A stretch of 64,000 nucleotides of DNA from Megaleporinus macrocephalus (GCA_021613375.1 CM038706.1:27469866-27533865); one strand, 5' to 3'. Numbered from the stretch's first letter, positions 11,610 through 22,480 are shown. Notes: generated by a model not told the origin, from the letters alone. A program made the numbers and translations.

Positions 11610-11650
11610 TCTGTAAGGAGAGAGAGAGGGAGAGAGAGACAGAGGGGGCA
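11610..11650. repeat. (GA)n-rich low-complexity run
   Basis: Imperfect GAGA run; a G-rich GTGTAT segment follows to 11707. Confidence 0.8.
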
Positions 11651-12059
11651 GTGAGGGGCCAGTAAACAGACGGTGGAGGTGGGAGGGTGTATGTGTGTAT
11701 GTGTGTTGATGTTCCTGACCCTGTGGAGACCCCGTGCCTCATCAGAAGATGAAACTCACCTACTCAGCTCTCTCCTGCCTGGTGGTGTGGCTTCCCTGTA
11801 AAATGGTGTTATTAATAAGAAGCACATGTTGACAAAGGGTTCTTCAGGCTTCATCTGGCTTCCTTGCAGCCAAATAGAAAAAATACATTTCACAGAATGA
11901 AACCTTCTACTAATTACATCAGTTTGCACACATGCCTAAAATACATATATAAGTGAAGATAAAGTCCTGAACTAAATAAGATATTTCTGATAGTTTGCTT
12001 TAATGTTTTTATATCAAATTATTTCTGTAAAACTAAGTTGCTTGACAGGTACACATCCT

Positions 12060-12345
12060 GTCAGACTGGAATGATGGACAGAAACACCCATGAAAGTTTT
12101 TTTTAGATCTGAAGCATCTTTCAAAGATGATAGATTTTAGTGATGTTTATCTGATGGGGACAGTTTTGGGGGTCTTTCAGGTGATTGTTAGGAGGCCCAC
12201 TGTCTCTGCAGCTTTCAATCTTTTTTTTTTTTGGTCTCCAGATTTGGAAACCTTGGTGTCTCTAATTTTCTTTGACATTCTCCTTTATGATACCAGTAGA
12301 TTGTCTTATATCTAATCTCAACAGAAGTATCTCAAACAATATTAC
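12060..12345 (-). pseudogene. Tc1/mariner transposon relic (antisense, N-terminal part)
   Basis: Shares with the 31.43-32.22 kb element, in reverse orientation, the blocks 'tttatctgatggggacagtt', 'ggtgattgttaggaggccc' and a right end that on the minus strand reads 'gagattagatataagacaat'. There is no intact frame and no inverted terminal repeats are preserved. Confidence 0.6.
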
Positions 12346-12449
12346 CAATTTATAGTACAAACTCATACTTCAAGAGGAATTCCACCAATTATTTGCAAAG
12401 TTAATAATAATTTGTTCCTCGGGAAATGTTTGATTGTGTAGATTACTTT

Positions 12450-12813
12450 ACAGTGGTGTTGATAGGAACCAGCAGTGATTGTGTCTAAAACACAAAAATA
12501 GCCATTTTGTGTATTTGGGGTTTTTATTGCCTCATAATGCCCTGAATATATGCATTTGCCAAGAATAGATTAAAATAAATAAACTTTATCACAAAACTGT
12601 CATAAAACAACTTCCATACATAAACAATAACGATTTAATTTACTTTTTGGGAGGAAGTTTTTAGAAAATGTTTAAAAATGGGGGTTTTACATGCAACGGT
12701 GACGGTGAAAATAGAAAATAAATTTTCTCTGAGAGCATATTTATTACAATTTTTTAAACAAGGTTTCTGCAAAGGAAGCCGGTGGGTGTCTGGTTCCTAT
12801 CTCTGTCACTGTA
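12450..12813. mobile_element. MITE with GTGATAGGAACCAG-type inverted ends
   Basis: Left end reads 'acagtggtgttgataggaac'; the right end, on the minus strand, reads 'acagtgacagagataggaac'. The two ends match over about 17 of 20 positions. The roughly 360-bp interior is non-coding and AT-rich. Single ends of the same family occur at 3.0, 19.92, 26.87 and 61.0 kb. Confidence 0.6.
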
Positions 12814-13084
12814 AACAAATCTGACTTCACACCAAATCACTCATTGACATGTTGACCAAAAGAGTGGTCTCTGGCTTTTGCACCATGCCGTACATCCCTT
12901 CTTGTTTGTGAGCAACATATTAGTGGAGCTAGTCTGGTCACACGGCGCAGCGTGAACCAAAATCCTATTCCATACCTGTAGCCTTTCAATAGCACCCATT
13001 TTTCCTTATTATTCCACCGGATTGTAATAGAAATTTCTACTTAGTGTACCTTTAAAGGTTAATGCCCCACAGGTAAAATCAATT

Positions 13085-13490
13085 ATCTTTTATCTCCCAA
13101 ATCTAGAAGTGCATGGCATATAAAGTGGAAGACGCAATAATAATTTTACAAATCATTTCACCGCCTAGAGACCAAATAATGTGCGGGAGCGTTTACTTTG
13201 TCACCGTACAGGGCTCAGGAGGACGCGGGTAACTCGGCAGAATAACAATATCATTAAAGCGCAGGCTGGAGAGATAAATCATTATTGCCGTTAATGTCTG
13301 CTAACCTATTCAAATGGGCCTCTCCTTCCTAATGTCCACCCATCTGTGTGGCTTTGTCTTATATTCAAATCAGCGTAATCAACTTTGCTGTGCGTGCTAC
13401 ATCTGGAAATAGAAATTAATGGCATTGTTCAAAATCAAATTGTTTTGCATGTGTGATAAATGGACGTACAGCTAATTGTGTTATTTGAAT
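13085..13490. promoter_or_regulatory. strong candidate conserved non-coding element
   Basis: Long unique stretch rich in developmental-factor cores: 'gcaataataattttacaaat', 'aataacaatatcattaaagc', 'gagataaatcattattgccg', 'gaaattaatggcattgttca' and 'acagctaattgtgttatttg'. It also has an embedded CpG-containing segment (13180-13230). It has no reading frame of any length. Ranked among the best CNE candidates by texture. Confidence 0.45.
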
Positions 13491-13559
13491 AAAAAATGAA
13501 AGCAGAAACTGATATGATTATGGGGAGAAGGGGGGGGGGGGCACATGCTGTTTCTCATC

Positions 13560-13815
13560 CCGAATGCTGCTGTGTTTGTGGTCACCTCAAGCTTCTGGGC
13601 CGTTGTTTGAAACACATTGGTAAATAAGGGATGTAGTGATTTAACTCGGCGGCTAAAAATAGAGTCTGATCAGACTGATCCGACTTTCAGGCAAAGCTTT
13701 CAGGCAACCATCATCATTACTGAGCTTTTAATTGCCTGCCAGTTTAGACATGACTGGAGTCGTATCCCATAGGCTGCTAATTGCATTTACGTTCAGTTTA
13801 GCCTGAGGTTTTTTT
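13560..13815. promoter_or_regulatory. candidate conserved non-coding element
   Basis: Unique block after a G-run (13531-13541), with 'taagggatgtagtgatttaa' and 'ttttaattgcctgccagttt'. Possibly an extension of the 13.1-13.5 kb block. Confidence 0.3.
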
Positions 13816-14204
13816 ATCTAACCCAAAAGTCATATACTAACCACATACTGTTTGGTAAAACTAATTTAAGGCCTGTCACCAGTTTTGCGATGAGCTACAT
13901 CTGGGACTGTTACTGAATTACAGTCTCTTTTTAAACTAAGAGGGAATGTATTTAACAAACTAACAAATCAATAGAAAACATTTAGACGTGCTGTGTTCAG
14001 ATCAATAAGGGTATATTAAAGTGGCCTTATGCTACACTGTTCTTGTACTTGTTTTCCACTGAGCTCTGCTTATGATGTACCAAAAACAGTCATAATTCAG
14101 TTTTTATATGACTCTCTTTATCCTTTGGAATTAAAAAGGCTGCTCGAAACACTATTATAACTTCCATGTGAGCAGGCAGAGTTAAACTGCCATATAGTGT
14201 TCCA

Positions 14205-14640
14205 TTTCCACTTTACCTTTCTGTCATTTAGCAGACACTCTCATTCAGAGTGACTTACAAAAGTGTTCTGTCTTCAGTCACAGAGAATGTATCTCTAGCT
14301 AGTACAAATAGGTTAGAGTCCAAACTTCCCTTGAGCTCAAACACTGCCAGAAACAAGGGCCAATGCTGATACCTAGAGAGAAATACAGCAGATATTTTTA
14401 AAATACCTAGCAATGCCTAGCCAGTGCTCATACCTAGAACGATGATTTAAGAGGGAAGCACAGCATAAGTGCAATACAGTGCATTTTAATAAATACTTAG
14501 ATTAGTGCTCACTTAAGCGGTTCTCAAAGAGATGGTCTTCAGCCTGCGTTTGAAGATCGAGAGTCTGCTGTTTGGACAGCCAGTGGAAGTTCATTCTAGC
14601 CGTCATGGACTGTCTGGACTGAATGGTACATTTGGAAGCT
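14205..14640 (+). mobile_element. teleost interspersed repeat (AGCAGACACTC...GTGACTTACAA family)
   Basis: Contains 'tcatttagcagacactctca' followed by 'gagtgacttacaaaagtg', then near the right end 'agcctgcgtttgaagatcga' and 'agccagtggaagttcattct'. These are modules I know from abundant teleost non-autonomous transposons. A second fragment of a related repeat lies at 57.69-57.89 kb. Confidence 0.65.
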
Positions 14641-14950
14641 TTAAAGGAGCAATATATAAGATCTGTCGAATTCATGCGCCACTCAGTCCTCCCCCTTTCA
14701 CTTCGTTCCCAGTTCACTAATTAGAACTTTTGCAAGTTCAGCATCAAACTTCAACCCTTTGCAGATATTTTCATTTTCTGCTTTTATTCCCATGTGGACA
14801 TGGTTCTTCCTCATTACCAGACAGGAGAAGCCAAAAAAGTTAGAAGCCAAAGAAGCTAAAGTTAGTAAGCTAATATGACAGATGTCTTTCATATACTGAC
14901 ACATCCTGTTATTTTTTAAATGTTTTAAGCTAAAATATATATTCAAATTG
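14641..14950. mobile_element. probable interspersed repeat fragment
   Basis: Begins 'tttaaaggagcaatatataa', a repeat-like start directly abutting the previous element. The interior is not recognised and there is no coding capacity. Confidence 0.3.
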
Positions 14951-15234
14951 ATTGTGCCATCTTACATATGGCTTCTTTAATAATATTTACATACTACATC
15001 AAACTCAAATAGCGAACGAAATTTAGAACAAATTCACTTGATATGAAATCAAGACATGACTTCCTTTCACCTTTTTATTGTTATCCTTTTAATGAGATAA
15101 GTGTGCTTGTTAAATCATTCGATTATTTGGGAAATTAGGGGTTGGACAAGCAAGTAATCGATTAAGCACAGCAGCACCCTCGAATATAGGCAAAATAACA
15201 GAACCGTGCACCTAAATGTGTGAATGTTCAGGAG

Positions 15235-15720
15235 CTGGAAGGCTCAGCCTGACTGATCTCCCGCCCTGGCGATGGCAGCCCACTGTGATGACACTGATTA
15301 TGATTTCCAGCCTTTCAGAAACAGATCCGCCTGCCAGTGAGGCCAGAGCAACCTACTAATGCCACATATCTGGAACAAGAAGAAGCCTGTGGATGAAAAC
15401 AAAACCAGGCTCTGCTCAGATTCTGCTCCCTGAAGCTCTGTCAAATTACTATACCTGTTGAGATTTTTGACAAGGCCACCAGTTTTTGAGAAAAGCAGGC
15501 CGACTGAGATTTGAAAGCAGCCAGAAAGAAAAGGAAGCTCCTAACGCGAGTGACTGTCTGTGGACGTGGACAGTGAGGGCAAGTCAACCAGACAAGTGCA
15601 ATTTACGAGTCAGGGCAGGGTCTAGCCAACAGCAGCCATTGGGATGTGTGAACGAATTCATTTATTTTGATAATCTCTTTCTCTCTCTCTCTCATCGCAC
15701 TCGTTTTTTTTTTTTGGTGC
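15235..15720. other. unique sequence with (TC)n tail
   Basis: Mixed-composition sequence ending in a TC run (15677-15693) and a T-run (15705-15715). The plus-strand frame 15486-15737 has no motif. Confidence 0.3.
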
Positions 15721-15724
15721 TGTC

Positions 15725-16075
15725 TTTGTCAAAATGAATGACAACGATTTGGTGGTGGATCCGGGATGTGCAGGCGGCATTGACAGGCGAATTATCAGGG
15801 GCCCAGTGCTCCTTATTATCAGCGGAGAAGTCATCAGAAGGACGGGTGTAGGGGCCCTCTCTGCTGTCACTATCTGTCAGTGGGACGAGGTCTGCTGCAA
15901 GGGCCAGCTGACAGGTAATTTCAACAATAACAATTACTCCCATTAGTGGTGTCATAAACAATTCACCCAAGGCAGAGCAATAACAAAGCTTTATAATCCA
16001 CCGCCATATAAATAAATGCCAGCAGGTAACAAGTAATTTAGCAGAGAAACGAGCCCCAGTGTAGTGCATGTTTTA
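15725..16075. promoter_or_regulatory. candidate conserved non-coding element
   Basis: Unique balanced block with 'caataacaattactcccatt' (about 15927), 'ataaacaattcacccaaggc' (about 15955) and 'acaaagctttataatccacc' (about 15983). Frames on both strands overlap each other (15734-15946 plus, 15692-16069 minus) and neither has splice signals or a domain. That is more typical of a CNE than an exon. Confidence 0.35.
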
Positions 16076-16504
16076 GCGTTGCACTCCAAATGAAACCAAG
16101 GCGCACATGAGATCTAGAAACAGGAGCCCAGCTATTAACCAAATAACACTGCAAACCAAAACAGAGGGAGAACTGCGGGGTACATATGTTAATATTAAGA
16201 GGAATCAGCCTATGTTTAAAAAGTTTTTTTATATTTAATACGTAGATGTATGTACAGTAGAATAATCAAATATATGATTAACAGCATCTAAACCAATTTA
16301 AGATATCAGACATAATGGTGAATTAAAAGCAAATAAGCTAATATATAAACATAAATATTATAAAATACTCTAACACCAATTTACAAACACATACATCAGT
16401 ACTACATATTTAAATCAGCCTATTCTTATCAAATATGTCTTATTTATATATAAGAAATATACCAGTTTAAACCACTTGCAGGTCAATTTGAATTTGAAAA
16501 GCTG

Positions 16505-16760
16505 TTACTCATGTGTTCTGTAGCAGGTTCTTATGTTGCCTGTTTTATGTGGTTCTTTAAATAATTTTATTAATGGATCTATAGAGAACCAGGGCACACT
16601 CAAGGAACTATTTTAATGCATTAATTGTTTTATGCAAGGTTAAATGATTCTTCTACAACCTGTTTTATATGGTTCCCTAAATAATCATTTTCAATGGTTC
16701 TATTATAGTTACTGAAAGTGTCTTTTGGTGCACTCCTAGCAAACAACAAAGAATTACTTA
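16505..16760. mobile_element. degraded MITE of the AGAACC/GGTTCT family
   Basis: Repeated 'tgttttatgtggttctttaa' and 'tgttttatatggttccctaa' modules about 120 bp apart, plus AGAACC on the opposite strand, as in the copies at 19.4 and 53.1 kb. Confidence 0.5.
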
Positions 16761-17220
16761 AAAATAACTATATATAACAGGTTCCCCATCACAGAGAAAA
16801 AACATTAAACAATGAATAGTACAGTTTGTGCACTAAGGTGGTTCTGTAATTGTCTGTGGTGTTTCTTATTTAGACAGCCTCCATAGGGTGTATATTATTA
16901 TAATATTTCAGTTATATTTATCTAATTTAGCATATCAAACACATACATGTATAAATTCACTTAAAGTTTATATTAGAAGAGCCACTCATACATGACTATT
17001 TCTGCTAGGAGTACTGTCCTGTTATTCAGGCTATTTACATAAACGGATGCATAAATATAACCACAAGTACTAAAATGTTGTTTGAATATAATTGTTGTTG
17101 CTTATTTAAATCCACATTAGGGAACGTGTACAGTGGAATCCGGTTATATTAATAGGTGCTGCTGTCCTGGTTTCTGATCTTGCCGAGATCAGTTTGTTCA
17201 AGTCGCTCGAGCGTGCGCGC

Positions 17221-17223
<3 letters not shown>

Positions 17224-17273
<50 letters not shown>
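17224..17273. repeat. (GT)25 microsatellite
   Basis: Uninterrupted 50-bp TG/GT run following 'gcgtgcgcgcgtc'. Alternating purine-pyrimidine sequence of this length can adopt Z-DNA. An (AC)n run of about 20 bp lies 125 bp downstream in the complementary sense. Confidence 0.97.
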
Positions 17274-17275
<2 letters not shown>

Positions 17276-17398
17276 CTATTCGTGCAGGGCGCAAACAGAG
17301 CTGTGTGCCCTGCAGCACCAGGAGAAAGTGAAAATCCCTAATGAGGAGAAGCGAGCTGCAATTAACACCGTGTCCCACCGCACGCGGTCAGGTGCTGT

Positions 17399-17440
17399 CA
17401 CACACACACACACACACAGGCAGGCGCGCGCCCGCGCGGA
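17399..17440. repeat. (CA)n plus GC-alternating tract
   Basis: (CA)10 at 17399-17418, followed by 'ggcaggcgcgcgcccgcgcg'. Together with the upstream (GT)25 it forms an inverted GT/AC pair. Confidence 0.9.
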
Positions 17441-17459
17441 GACACAGCGAGAAAAATAA

Positions 17460-18395
17460 GTGTTCTGCTGCCTGAGAGGAGGAATCAGTATAGATTACAT
17501 AGTAGCTATTTTAAAACCTCTCACTCTCCGTGTCTCACACTGTGTAGGATATACTGTAAGGCTTGCTGACCTGTTTGTTTGCTGATTGTTCTTTTATTGT
17601 GCTTTGTTTGTTAAGGACGCTGTAATTGCTACAAGCCTTACTGTAGTAGACATGCTAAGCGATGCAAGTCTGTTTACACAAAAATTTGATTAAACTAAAT
17701 TAAATAAAAGTAACTCATATAAATTAATGAATGTAATGTTCCTGACAAACAGCAACTCAGGAAAAAAGTAATAACAATGTAAACAAATCAGCCCCCAACT
17801 GTTTAATTATAATAAACCCATTTAACGATTTCTCTGAACAAACGTATATATAAACGTATATATATATATAAAAACATTCTTCGGATTATTTGCTAGTACT
17901 CTTTAATCAAACGCTTCTTTGCCAACCCTGTTTCTCAATCTTTATAATGAAACGATTTTCCCTTTAATCAAGCGTGATGTATTTTGTATATCATATTTTA
18001 GATAAACCGGTTAATGAGCGAGCAAAAATATATAAAGCATTGGTTTAAATAAATACTATTATGTTTGCAAAACTGATTTATTAGCCGTAGTCCTGTTGTA
18101 TATGACGTTTGCGGATGTTTAAATAACGCACAATGATTTTATTCTTAAACTGACCTCACCTATAGATGATACGCATTGTTATTATTATATTATTTCACAC
18201 TAAATCATTGTCCTGTTTTAGGACTGCTGGTATAATGCCAGGTGCGTGGAATAAAAGTTCTAGAAAGCTACAACAAGAAAAAAGAATATTAATAATAATT
18301 CTAATAATAAGTAAAACACGTGAATGCGCCCGTTAACCTCACGCTGCTAATAAGCATTAAATTCCCTGCTTAACTAAAACTCCTCTGGCTATCAG
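17460..18395. other. AT-rich sequence upstream of promoter
   Basis: No gene or array beyond a short TATATA run at 17842-17870. It sits between the Z-DNA-prone tracts and the CpG-rich promoter-like region. Confidence 0.4.
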
Positions 18396-18399
18396 AGAA

Positions 18400-18597
18400 C
18401 AAAAGCTGCTCAGCTCGTGTTTTTTCCTCCCTGCAGTGGAGAAGCCGCTTTTGTCAGCCAGCGAGGTGGGCGGGGCTTCGTCGACATCCCTTTCCGTCAA
18501 TCACAGACCAGGCCCCGCCCCCTCTCCAGTGCGACCCGCGATGCCTTTCTTTGGCTGCGCATCCTATTTGCATATATTAGTGGCGCTCTAGCTCAGC
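18400..18597 (+). promoter_or_regulatory. CpG-rich promoter with GC boxes, octamer and TATA-like site
   Basis: Sharp rise in GC and CpG relative to both flanks. Visible sites: GC box GGGCGGGGC at 18468-18476, an inverted GC box GGCCCCGCCCC at 18511-18521, 'ccgtcaatcac' just after 18493, and a perfect octamer ATTTGCAT at 18566-18573 overlapping a TATA-like catatatta (18571-18579). A start of transcription near 18600 would fit the spacing. The octamer next to a TATA-like box resembles octamer-dependent promoters; the factor is not knowable from here. It faces the plus strand, where two exons with splice signals follow. Confidence 0.6.
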
Positions 18598-18819
18598 ATG
18601 GCCTCCGCTAACCATCCCTCAGTAACGCTAGGCTACCTGCCGAGGAGGAGAAAGAGAGAAAGAAAGGAGGAGACAGGAGAGGAGAAAATGAGGCAAAACA
18701 AAGGCAGGACTTTCTATAGTGATAAACAAACGCGCCATTGCGGGCGACATGGCTAGCTGTAGCTACTGTACGAAGCTAAAGTTGGCCTGCTGTTCTCCTG
18801 CTTCTTGTTTGAATTTAAG
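18598..18819 (+). other. candidate first exon, mostly 5' UTR, with a 52-residue uORF
   Basis: Runs from the predicted start region to a donor AAG|GTAGAAC at 18819/18820. It contains an ATG in strong initiation context (cagcATGG) at 18598-18600, opening a 52-codon frame that ends TAG at 18754-18756. The peptide begins MASANHPSVTLGYLPRRRK and is rich in basic and acidic residues; I do not recognise it. If the transcript starts upstream of 18598, this frame is an upstream ORF for anything translated from later exons. If it starts later, the ATG is not included. The intron that follows is only 98 bp and ends in a strong acceptor. The transcript start and exon boundary are inferred from signals only. 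Confidence 0.45.
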
Positions 18820-18917
18820 GTAGAACAGGCAAATTCCAATTAGAAGCTCTCATAAACTTTGTTGCTGTTGATGTGTTTCTCACTTGTTGTGTATTGTTTT
18901 CTCGGCTCTCCTTCTAG

Positions 18918-18998
18918 AACAGGGCGCCATTTTGCTGTTAAGCGGCCTCCTGTCATGATGGATATCTCAGCAGGTCAGGAGTCAGAGTTGAGCTGCAG
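18918..18998 (+). CDS. candidate exon 2 (start of a 109-residue spliced ORF), function unknown
   Basis: Bounded by a good acceptor (pyrimidine-rich 'ttttctcggctctccttctag', ending 18917) and donor GCAG|GTCAGT at 18998/18999. An ATGATGGAT pair begins at 18955; the second ATG (18958) has A at -3 and G at +4. Reading from 18955 gives MMDISAGQESELSC plus two bases (AG) carried over, so the exon ends in phase 2. The frame stays open across exons 3 and 4 and ends at 26412. If unspliced, the frame would run only to 19071. I do not recognise the protein. An alternative is that this exon is 5' UTR and the frame a uORF. Confidence 0.45.
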
Positions 18999-18999
18999 G

Positions 19000-19254
19000 T
19001 CAGTCTGTAACACAACATGGACGTCCAGCCCCAAACTGGATACCTATCTGTCACTGGGCAGTGCTAGTTAAGACGCAGGCCTGTGTTTTTATTTTACAGC
19101 CTCTCCAGGTAACAGTACTGTGTAAAGACTGCCCATTATTTCATTTTAAGCAAAGCAAACCTTCACTGCGAAGAAAACACACATTTAACATAAAGCTAAA
19201 CAGAAGCCTCAACAACTGAATAGAATATTATAATTATCAATATTTAGGATCCAA
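19000..19254 (+). other. start of candidate long intron
   Basis: From the exon 2 donor to the first repeat. AT content rises quickly. Nothing else is seen. Confidence 0.3.
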
Positions 19255-19380
19255 ACTTAGTGTTTATTCCTTTCAAATTTTCAGGGATATTTTTTTCACA
19301 GCTCCAGAGTTCAGTCAAGTTGGTTGTGTTTTCTGCTTCGGATGATATAAGCAATCCCAAACACATAAAGGACACACTTG
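19255..19380 (-). pseudogene. Tc1/mariner transposase fragment (antisense)
   Basis: On the minus strand 'atgtgtttgggattgctta' encodes the CVWDCL remnant seen in the 6.9-kb copy. It is truncated by an AGAACC-family MITE that follows immediately. Confidence 0.5.
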
Positions 19381-19700
19381 AAAAAGACGGGTCTTCAAGG
19401 GTTTTTGCTAAAACTATGGTTCTATTAATAACTATGAATTCAGACTGGTGGAGATTGTGTTGTGTATGGTTCTGGAAGGTGATTCTGCTGTTGGTATAAT
19501 ATCAAACTTGCAACAATAGCAGAAACCTTTTTGGTGCCATACACAACCATTACCAAAAAGGTACTATAAAGAATAACTACAACACATAATCCATCGATCT
19601 GAAATATTTCATATTGTGAAAAAAACATACATACAGATGGTTCATGGTTCTCTATAGAACCATTCTCATTAATAAAGAAACATTGATATACCATTTTTAG
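19380..19700. mobile_element. MITE of the AGAACC/GGTTCT family
   Basis: Opens 'gggtcttcaagggtttttgc' and closes near 'ggttctctatagaaccattc' with 'ccatttttagtgtaatg'. The arrangement matches the fuller copy at 53.06-53.47 kb (which has 'cttcaagggttttttcagat', 'ccttttggtggtatagagaa' and 'accaatctgtaaaac'). Confidence 0.6.
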
Positions 19701-19919
19701 TGTAATGTTAAGGCCCATTGTTCTGAGCACAACAGCATTTTCTATATCTTTTCTTTGCTGAGTTTACTGCTACACTTTTTTTGAGACCCACAGCACTGAG
19801 TTGTCTTTTCTTCTACTTTTAAAAGGCGAAAGCTTTAAAGAAGAATAGCATAATGCAATAATTAAGATGAAAACAAAAAAATGTATAGTGGTTTGATGAA
19901 TTGTTGATGAATTGATGAA

Positions 19920-20050
19920 TTGATGGTGATAGGAACCAGACGTCTGCCTCTAAAACCTCCGTTGCAGAAAGTTGATATAAGAACTGGTTTATAAATATGC
20001 TGCCTGATGTCTAAGACATTGTTTTATGATAGTTTTCAGAAGAACTAAAA
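19920..20050 (+). mobile_element. left part of GTGATAGGAACCAG-family repeat
   Basis: Begins 'tggtgataggaaccagacg' and shares 'ggtttataaatatgctgcct ... gtctaagacattgttttatg' with 60.84-61.02 kb. No right end is visible. Confidence 0.45.
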
Positions 20051-20459
20051 TATATTTTCAAGGTTTATTCATGCTGGAGAGGTACTGCAGGTCCTGGTAA
20101 GACACAATAGCTCCCACAGACAACTTATTTTCTCAGCTTCAATAGAATTACATATAAAACATATTGTTTTGATTTTTACTTTTCTGCTTTATTCTGAGCA
20201 CAGCAGCTGCTCTCATAGTGTGTGAAAACACCATAAAGAAGGTACCAATTAAAATGCTCCAAATTTTGCCCTCTCATGTAATGGCAATGCTTGTTTTCTT
20301 TTGGACAGTGACATATGTAGTCTCATTGATGATTTTGGACAGGAAATAAATTGCCTATATTCTGTAATGGTCATTGGGTTTTTCTACAATAAACTGTTTC
20401 ACATCAAAGCATTTTGAATTTGTTTGTTTACACTTTGTATTAGATTCGTTAATTTAAAT

Positions 20460-20560
20460 ATTTAGCTGTTTTTCTGATTGGGCAGTTTGGTGGTCTGTCA
20501 GGTCTTGCAGGTGGTTGTTAGGAGGCCTGTTTTTTTTGTTTATTTATTACTTAATGATGA
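20460..20560 (-). pseudogene. Tc1/mariner transposon fragment (antisense)
   Basis: Carries 'tgattgggcagtttggtggt' and 'caggtggttgttaggaggcc', the conserved block of the 12.06- and 31.43-kb copies. It may belong to the same insertion as 19255-19380, split by the MITE and by unrelated sequence. Confidence 0.45.
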
Positions 20561-20639
20561 AAAATGAATAACTTGGCAGAGGGTGGTTTCTAACTTTTGC
20601 ACAGTGCAGTCTGTGAAAGTGAAACTGAACTAGGAGGAG

Positions 20640-20910
20640 GAGGCAGCAAATGGCAAGGAGGTGTTAAAAACAATCTCGGCCCTGACCTCCACATGCGCTC
20701 TCTTTCTCACCCGCACAGTCTTGAACCCGCAGCTTCACATCAAACAATAAACAGTCCATTAAATCTCAAGGCAAGGATAAATGCTGATATTGGTTGGAGT
20801 GGTGGAATGAGGCAGGGGGGTTTATTTAAAGCGTGACGACCCCTGGCCAAAACCTGGTTCAGTGGAGAGATGAATAAAAATTTTAATGGCTCATAAAACA
20901 CAGCGATTCC
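20640..20910. promoter_or_regulatory. candidate intronic conserved non-coding element
   Basis: Unique block with 'cacatcaaacaataaacagt', 'ggataaatgctgatattggt' and 'gatgaataaaaattttaatg'. It lies within the proposed intron between exons 2 and 3. Confidence 0.3.
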
Positions 20911-22060
20911 TCTCAGCACAGGTTTTTTTTCTCCTCTCTCTCTTTTTTTTCCCTGACTGCATTATTCCTGGCGGTGGTGGCGACGCCTCTTTTTGTCTGC
21001 CGAGTGAAAAGCCGTTCACCGAGGCCTCTGCTGGAACTCCATCAGGACCAGAAAGAGAGGGAAGAGAAAGAAGAGCCATGAATGCAGCTGCGTGATGGGT
21101 GAGCAGAGAGTCTCTCACACATACACTGTAAAAAAAAAAAACTTTTTCTCACTCTCTGCCTTTCAGATGCAAAGTGCATAGTCACCAGCACAGCATGAAT
21201 GAAATGGAGGGGGTGGTGGGGTTTTGAAGAGAGGGAGAAAAAAGTGCAGCATTGTCTCTTGATTAAAAACCCTCTCAGCCATATTCTTGTTTGCTCCACC
21301 CCATGACATGCGCCATTTGCTCCAATGAAAATGGCCCTAGTGTTGATTCACTCACCAGTCGAGCTGGCCTCAGGGCTAGATAAATAAACAGGCATCTGTT
21401 GTTTTATTTAATGCTCGCTCCATCTCATCCTTCTCTCCACTGTGGCTGGGCACCTCCAAAGGAGTTCCCTCCCTTTAGCAGAGCATCCAATGCTCCATCA
21501 CTCAGAGACAGAGAGAGAGAAAGAGAGAGGGAGAGAGGTGTAAGCTGGCATTAAGCTGGATCTCTCCACAGGATTGCTTTGTTCCAGTTTGTGTGTTTTA
21601 GGGGATTATTAAGCCACAGGGTCACAGCAAAACTCACTTCCAAACCCACTGCCGCTCGCTGCTTGTGTTTGAGAAGCTTTGCCTGGTGCACCCAATGAGA
21701 TTATGTACTTTTGTTACAAACGAGTTGGCTCCTATTTTGTCATAATCATGTTGCTGGATTTTCAATAAAATTAATAGTACATAACATTCTAAATAGCTTA
21801 CCTGTTTAAAGGAGACATTGCTCTCAGTTACAAGTTTATCCACATCATCGCTGTTGCACAATGGCATTGTATCTCCATTTTTCTTGTTTTTGCTTTTTTA
21901 TGAATTTGTAATATTCTAGTTACTCTTTGAATTTGTTCAAAACTTCACGATGAACAGAAGTGGTCCAAAAGTAGTTGCAAAAAAACAAAGATGTAATTTT
22001 AACTTCCATTACAAGTTCGGAATGTTTTTACAAATTTAAAATAAAATACCGACCAAATGA
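20911..22060. other. intronic sequence with (GA)n, nothing coding
   Basis: Includes a CT-rich run (20929-20950), an A-run at 21131-21141, a GA run at 21506-21538, and an ATTA-bearing stretch at 21380-21430. Opposed frames at 20886-21299 have no motifs. Confidence 0.35.
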
Positions 22061-22064
22061 TATA

Positions 22065-22480
22065 CAGCCCTGTGCAAATAACGGAGACAATTCCTCATTT
22101 ATGTAATCTTTTCAGAGGATATTTCTGAAAATGTTAGATGTCAGGTTGTGAATCACAAAACCTAAAAAAATTAAAAAGTAAAAACAAATCAATAACCACC
22201 AACAATGATAAAGATAAAGTACTTTTTATCAAGCTCCACTCTTGCTTCAGTTCTGAAAACTTCCACAGGTGTTTCAGTCCGTCCTTACACTATTAGAAGA
22301 CACCTGGGTTGGGGTCTGTTGCTCATAGTACAATTGACTGACCAACCTGGAGTCCAGACCTCAACATCACTGAATGAAAATTCCACCAGCTTCTAAGACT
22401 GGATGCTTCAGCTGAGGAAAAATATCCTTGCAAATTTTATTAAAAACCTGAAAAACATTGGACATTCAAAATACTGAAAA
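22065..22480 (+). pseudogene. Tc1/mariner transposon relic with transposase C-terminal motif
   Basis: Left end 'tacagccctgtgcaaataac' (TA at 22063-22064) matches the end of the 31.43-kb element. At about 22339-22381, reading through a stop, the plus strand encodes D-stop-PTWSPDLNITE, i.e. the WSPDLNxxE signature of Tc1/mariner DDE transposases. Further frameshifts and stops make it non-functional. The right end is not clear. Confidence 0.7.
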
